A stretch of DNA of 64,000 nucleotides from Parvularcula sp964219355 (GTDB lineage Bacteria; Pseudomonadota; Alphaproteobacteria; Caulobacterales; Parvularculaceae): positions 186,001-250,000 of the forward strand of contig CAXPOZ010000001.1 in NCBI GenBank assembly GCA_964219355.1, given 5' to 3'. Positions 60,322 through 64,000 of this stretch are shown here, piece after piece. The position numbers were made by a program, and so were the translations under genes. The stretch's first letter is position 1; every line of letters starts with the position of its first letter. The notes beneath the pieces are model-generated. The model had not been told where the DNA came from, made no database searches, and was given only the letters and a program-made list of their open reading frames with translations.

Positions 60322-62346
60322 TTATTGATTTTTGTACCACCACCATTTGCGAGCCAGAATGGGATAGCGGTTCTCGATGAACAGGAGTTGCTTGTCCCGG
60401 TCGAGGGTCATCAACTCGTCGGCAAAGGCGAGGGGACGCTGTACGTCATCGATGGTCGTGCTTTCATTGCCGCCTTCCGACCAATTCGAGCCTCCTCCTT
60501 GGACTCCTGAGCTACCGCCTTTGCTCCAATTCGTCCCAAATGAGATGGAGCGCTTCTTGAGGGTCGTCATGCCGGTCAGGTGTTCGGCGTATTTCGCCGT
60601 CGCATGGTCCCTTGATCCGTAATAGGAAAAAACACCGGCATTGGCGACGAAAGTCTGCCAGCCCTTATCCCCATAGAGGCGCATAAGCTGCGACAAGTCT
60701 TGGGTGATGGCCCAGAGCTGCACCCCAAGACCCGCCATCGTGCCATACGCTGTCTCGACGGATTCGAGTTTCCCCAATGCTGCAAACTCATTGAGGATCA
60801 TCCGCACAGACGGCGCACCGTCCTTCGACGGCGTGCGGGTGAGCTGCATCAGAGCCGTTGTCACCATCAGCCGGAGCCAGCGGTTGAAGCTCGGTAGCCT
60901 GTCCAGCGGTAACGCCAGATAAACCGTAAGCGGTACACCCCCCTTCAGGTCTGTGAATGAGAAGTCCGAGACCTCAAGGCTCTTCCTGATAGCCGGGCTA
61001 TCAAGGAAGTGCGTGTTCGCCTGAGCCGTTGAGATGACGCTCGATTTCTCCTTGCCATGCTTTTGCATGATCCGGTGGGCGGCGGATTGCACAAGCCGGT
61101 AGTCGCTGGCGGCCATGCGGCCGACAATTTCATCAAAGGTGCCTTTGAGATCAGGTCCTTTTTTCGGCTTCAGTCCAGTCTTCGTCAGAATGGCACTTTC
61201 GCTATCTGGGACAGGCTGTGCAGGTGGCAGGCAAATGATGTCCCGGACTCGCCCCAGATGCCGCTGCCCGGCTTCGCGTTCATCCGTCACGACATAGAGG
61301 ATGATCCCATGCAGTAAGGCCGCTGCCTCATGCGACCAATGCGGCTCCTGCTTGGAAGGAATAATCAGTGAATCGGCGAGCATCATCGTATCGGTGGGCA
61401 GATCGGGGTCATCTGGCCTTAACGCATCAAGCGGATTGAACCGGGCGAGATAGCGTTCATCAATGCCGGGACCATCTCGATCGGCTTCCGTCGTGATCCC
61501 CCAGGGATCGACGGCGACCGCCCTGCCCCCAAGCTCGATCCGCCGCATCAATGAGCGCCGCGTGGACTCTCCCTTGGGGTCGATGACGAACATGGAGCTA
61601 TGCGAGCGTTCGAGGTTGGGAAGGATCTGACATTGATCCTTACCCGTTCTTGTCGGGGCAATCGTCAAGGCGTGCATGTCACCGGTATAGACGATAGCCC
61701 CGCCGTCCTCCTCATCGAGACCCAGGAACAGGCCATCATGGCCGGTGTGCTCCAGGGTCCGGCCGATGGGGGCGTTTCGCAGCAATCGCCAACGCCTGAG
61801 ATCGAGCGCATTGGCCCATCGTGACGACCCGAAGACATTGGGAAGCTCAGTCTTGGGGGTGACTTTGAGGAACAGGGAGGCGATCAGGGCGAGACCACAA
61901 TAAAAACTCGTGATCCCCGACCCAACCGAGGTCAAACTTGGAATGGCCAACCCCTCAGACGTCTCGCCGATAAAGATCAGAAAAAACAGGAGGCCTGCCG
62001 CCATCTTCCATCCGTGCTCGGAGACAAGTACGCGAAGGACAGCAAGACCGCCGCCGATCACCAGCCCGGCCAGACCGCCCCATAGCGCAGCCCTTGTGGT
62101 CATGCCGCGCATCGGATGATGGCTGCTGCCGTAGCCGTAGGTATCGGAAGGCAAAGTGAGAACATCATAGATGCTCCAGGCCAGGCTCCAGACTATCATC
62201 ACCCCAAAGCTGATGGGAATGAGGCTCAACAGCGCAAAGCCGATACGTCTACGGTATTTATAGATGAGGCCTCCCAGAGATTTGAGGACAAGCCAGATCA
62301 GCCGCCCGACCAGGCCGGTCAGGCGTGAGAATTTCGTCAGTTTCAT
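60322..62346 (-). CDS. VirD4/TraG-type coupling protein (T4CP)
   Basis: 674-aa inner-membrane ATPase that links relaxase-DNA complexes to a type IV channel. Several N-terminal TM helices (about 10-165) precede FGSSRWA and the nucleotide-binding domain. Walker A reads APTRTGKDQ (near 229-237), with Asp where most members have Gly/Ser. FVIDPKGESTRRS is the family's second motif. The Walker B region reads MILNEFAALGKLE (near 514), Asn in place of the usual Asp, followed by LWAITQDLSQL. The ATG at 62346 has AAGGAAAG about ten bases upstream. It would serve the relaxase at 43080. No other type IV genes are in the window. Confidence 0.9.
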   Translation of the reverse strand: MKLTKFSRLTGLVGRLIWLVLKSLGGLIYKYRRRIGFALLSLIPISFGVMIVWSLAWSIYDVLTLPSDTYGYGSSHHPMRGMTTRAALWGGLAGLVIGGGLAVLRVLVSEHGWKMAAGLLFFLIFIGETSEGLAIPSLTSVGSGITSFYCGLALIASLFLKVTPKTELPNVFGSSRWANALDLRRWRLLRNAPIGRTLEHTGHDGLFLGLDEEDGGAIVYTGDMHALTIAPTRTGKDQCQILPNLERSHSSMFVIDPKGESTRRSLMRRIELGGRAVAVDPWGITTEADRDGPGIDERYLARFNPLDALRPDDPDLPTDTMMLADSLIIPSKQEPHWSHEAAALLHGIILYVVTDEREAGQRHLGRVRDIICLPPAQPVPDSESAILTKTGLKPKKGPDLKGTFDEIVGRMAASDYRLVQSAAHRIMQKHGKEKSSVISTAQANTHFLDSPAIRKSLEVSDFSFTDLKGGVPLTVYLALPLDRLPSFNRWLRLMVTTALMQLTRTPSKDGAPSVRMILNEFAALGKLESVETAYGTMAGLGVQLWAITQDLSQLMRLYGDKGWQTFVANAGVFSYYGSRDHATAKYAEHLTGMTTLKKRSISFGTNWSKGGSSGVQGGGSNWSEGGNESTTIDDVQRPLAFADELMTLDRDKQLLFIENRYPILARKWWWYKNQ

Positions 62347-62376
62347 GATGGTTTCTCTTTCCTTGAGGGCCAGACG

Positions 62377-62411
62377 AAAAGAGCGGCATGACCGCTTGGG
62401 TCACGCCGCTC
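62377..62411 (-). terminator. Intrinsic terminator of the 48-aa gene
   Basis: Stem GAGCGGC-TGACC / GGTCA-GCCGCTC with one internal A/C mismatch (62381-62393 and 62399-62411) and a 5-base loop. In minus-strand direction it is followed by TTTTCGTC. It lies between the 48-aa gene and the coupling-protein gene. Confidence 0.75.
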
Positions 62412-62441
62412 CTCAAAAGGCTGGCTCACCTCACTGTGGAA

Positions 62442-62588
62442 TCACTTCCGTTTGTAGGCGTAAGTGTCATTGTATGCCTTGCGCTCATTGTATCCTAGAT
62501 TGGATACGTTAGCAGGCGGACGGTTCTGCTGTGCATCCCGTTGAGCTCGGTTTACCAATTCACGCGAGTTTTTTGAATTGTTGGACAT
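62442..62588 (-). CDS. 48-aa small protein, function unknown
   Basis: MSNNSKNSRELVNRAQRDAQ followed by 28 residues ending TYAYKRK. A perfect AAGGAGG six bases before the ATG at 62588 and a terminator 30 bases after the stop support it. Polar, Asn/Gln/Arg-rich and probably disordered or helical; no family recognised. Its start overlaps the end of the 169-aa gene upstream by 29 bases. Confidence 0.65.
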   Translation of the reverse strand: MSNNSKNSRELVNRAQRDAQQNRPPANVSNLGYNERKAYNDTYAYKRK

Positions 62589-63069
62589 GGTGTCCTCCTT
62601 GTGGGTCGTAGAAAACGCCAGCACCATGCTGGGCGCATCTTGGACCATAAAGGGGCCATTTATCCGTAGGGCCCGGTAACCGGGGGATAGGCGGGAGGTA
62701 GCCTTGGTGGTACGCCATCTGAAGTACTAGATTTACCCAGATTGGCTTTTCTGTCCTATCACAATGCGTAAGCGGATAAATTCCAGTTTCGTCCGTAGCA
62801 AGAAATGAGTTCATCCACTTATTACGCTCGTCTGTAAACACCTTAAAACTCGCAGGTAGCGTATATTTACTACCATCTGCAAACTGAATGCGGTGTTTAT
62901 GATAATCCAACATTGAGAAGTAGTTCAGCCATCCGCGCTCAGATTTTACAACATGCTTATGGAAGTGCAGAGCGCCCCAATAGATGAGCACAAAGTAATG
63001 GCAAGGGCATTTCACCTCTTCTGGCCTCAGCACCACCAAGTTTGGCATAGTCGGATATTTGCTTTCCAT
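62560..63069 (-). CDS. Unrecognised 169-aa protein
   Basis: Soluble protein rich in His, Tyr and Trp (CPCHYFVLIYWGALHFHKHV, MLDYHKHRIQFADGSKYTLP), with several Cys and a Pro-rich segment (YLPPIPRLPGPTDKWPLYGP). I recognise no family. The codon pattern is coherent over the whole length and composition is AT-richer than the host core. Its 3' end overlaps the ribosome site and start of the 48-aa gene, suggesting co-transcription. The ATG at 63069 has no clear ribosome site. Confidence 0.5.
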   Translation of the reverse strand: MESKYPTMPNLVVLRPEEVKCPCHYFVLIYWGALHFHKHVVKSERGWLNYFSMLDYHKHRIQFADGSKYTLPASFKVFTDERNKWMNSFLATDETGIYPLTHCDRTEKPIWVNLVLQMAYHQGYLPPIPRLPGPTDKWPLYGPRCAQHGAGVFYDPQGGHHVQQFKKLA

Positions 63070-63318
63070 TACTCAAAATCCCAATCATAACAGTAGGGCG
63101 ACGAAGGTATGACATCAGGATCTAGGAAAATCCTGATACTGTCAGTAGAATAATATGGAAGTGCCGGGTTTTCCGAATCTCGCAGCAATACCGCCCTTCG
63201 AATTTAGGCTATCTGCCACTAGTGATATTTAAGACGACATGCGGCAGGTCGTCTTAGGGCCAACCTACGAGGGCCGTGTACTGCGTTTTGACGATCAGAG
63301 TGACCCGAAAATTTATGA

Positions 63319-63498
63319 TTAAAGACTGGGCGACTTCGGCTTGCCGATATTAGACCCATACCGCGCATAATCCTGTATTGTGAACGGAGTGCGAGATAAT
63401 TTGACATCTGGTTCTGTCGTACGATGCTGCCGCAAATCTTGTTCTAACAACTCTACGCCTTGCCCTGTCACCTCTAGTTTTTTTGCTTTTTTACTCAT
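63319..63498 (-). CDS. Putative 59-aa small protein
   Basis: MSKKAKKLEVTGQGVELLEQ followed by DLRQHRTTEPDVKLSRTPFT and 19 more residues. The Lys-rich start and coherent hydrophilic helix look protein-like, but the ribosome site is weak. An AAGACGAC / GTCGTCTT hairpin (63231-63255) lies 63 bases after the stop and could end the transcript. No family recognised. Confidence 0.4.
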   Translation of the reverse strand: MSKKAKKLEVTGQGVELLEQDLRQHRTTEPDVKLSRTPFTIQDYARYGSNIGKPKSPSL

Positions 63499-63541
63499 AA
63501 TACTGATTGTGACATACTAGTGTTAGAAGTTGCAAATTTTT

Positions 63542-64000
63542 CTAGCGCCTTCTTTCTGTCAACTTTGTTCTGTCTGAATGCAAAGAACCAGTCGTGCGGT
63601 ATTCAGCTAGCCATTCGGTATCCAAATCCAAATGGTTTATGAAATTACGTAATTTGTCCGTATCTACCCTTTTATAGTACTCTATTCTTCTCATGCTCTT
63701 TCTAAGGTCTGCGCTGGCCCCAACAGTAGTGATAATCTCTTCAAGCTTTCCGGTATCGTCATATTCAAACATACAGGGTCCAGACGTTTGTACACTAAAA
63801 GTTGGCTCGCCCCGCACGACAATGCCTGCAAAGAGCGGGCCATGCCAGCCTAGACACAGCTCTCCGTGTATCGCTTCTCTTCCGAATGACTCGTATTCAT
63901 GCCATGTTACATCATTCAATTTTGGTACCGGACTAGAATCGAAAGAAGGGAATACTTCATTGCACTGATAGTAAGAATCAAATTTAATAATTGTAAAATA
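63542..64000 (-). CDS. Unrecognised protein, 5' end beyond the window
   Basis: The minus-strand frame is open from the right edge to the TGA/TAG-type stop at 63542, 152 residues in view. The readable sequence includes FDSYYQCNEVFPSFDSSPV, then WHEYESFGREAIHGELCLGW and ending TKLTERRR. A TTG at 63919 could be read as a start but the open frame continues to base 64000, so the gene most likely begins outside. AT-rich composition; no family recognised. Confidence 0.5.
   Translation of the reverse strand, partial: YFTIIKFDSYYQCNEVFPSFDSSPVPKLNDVTWHEYESFGREAIHGELCLGWHGPLFAGIVVRGEPTFSVQTSGPCMFEYDDTGKLEEIITTVGASADLRKSMRRIEYYKRVDTDKLRNFINHLDLDTEWLAEYRTTGSLHSDRTKLTERRR

Noticed and set aside
63219..63407. 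62-aa minus-strand frame near the right edge
   Set aside because: Overlaps the better-looking 59-aa frame in another phase and includes the 63231-63255 hairpin.

Overview
The window is a GC-rich alphaproteobacterial chromosome segment. Gene content suggests a marine lineage near Hyphomonadaceae, Parvularculales or Rhodobacterales, but the exact family is inference. Supporting signs are an FNR-type site at hemN, the Anbu/transglutaminase/ATP-grasp/alpha-E cluster, giant Ca-binding RTX adhesins, many TTG starts and ATGA-coupled genes. The core-like part runs from 1 to about 34.1 kb. The accessory part, with mixed and locally AT-richer composition, runs from about 34.4 kb to the right edge.

Left half. 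A truncated hemN is followed by a surface/secretion locus. This holds a TpsB-type outer-membrane transporter divergent from a Sec-exported FecR-domain protein with a long N-x-h-x-G heptad repeat, then a CHASE2 sensor histidine kinase. Next is a 1892-aa type I secretion style protein with 13 cadherin-like (VCBS-type) repeats and an RTX block. An ammonium transporter and two unrecognised membrane proteins follow. The Anbu cluster comes next: transglutaminase-DUF2126, circularly permuted ATP-grasp, alpha-E protein and the proteasome-like Anbu peptidase. A second giant RTX protein (2418 aa) carries a complete seven-bladed FG-GAP propeller nested inside a cadherin-like domain. The two giant genes share a C6-N4-G6 hairpin in their upstream regions. 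tRNA-Phe(GAA) and a MarR/CPBP/CPBP group close this part.

Right half. First is a lone 1456-codon NACHT NTPase with a C-terminal PD-(D/E)XK nuclease signature. Its Walker A motif lies upstream of every canonical start codon, and the reading frame opens with ATC. Then comes an apparent integrative and mobilizable element. It starts with an inverted-repeat-rich candidate origin with two 14-16 bp palindromes, then a Rep_trans-type initiator, a 64-aa protein, a large serine recombinase, MobC and a relaxase. Its cargo is an eight-gene, end-to-end coupled operon: half-size S subunit, HsdM, RhuM, HsdS, KwaA, KwaB, HsdR and a YgjP-type metallopeptidase. Here a Kiwa defence pair is embedded inside a type I restriction operon. 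Further on are a HEPN-like protein, the antirestriction protein ArdA, small element genes, a cyclodipeptide-synthase-like enzyme translationally coupled to an XRE regulator, a second XRE regulator with a 45-aa partner, and a VirD4/TraG coupling protein. No type IV secretion channel genes are visible, so the element would have to borrow one. The most interesting points are the Kiwa-in-RM operon, the CDPS-like gene with an apparent Cys in place of the catalytic Ser, and the NACHT-nuclease with its non-canonical or mutated start.
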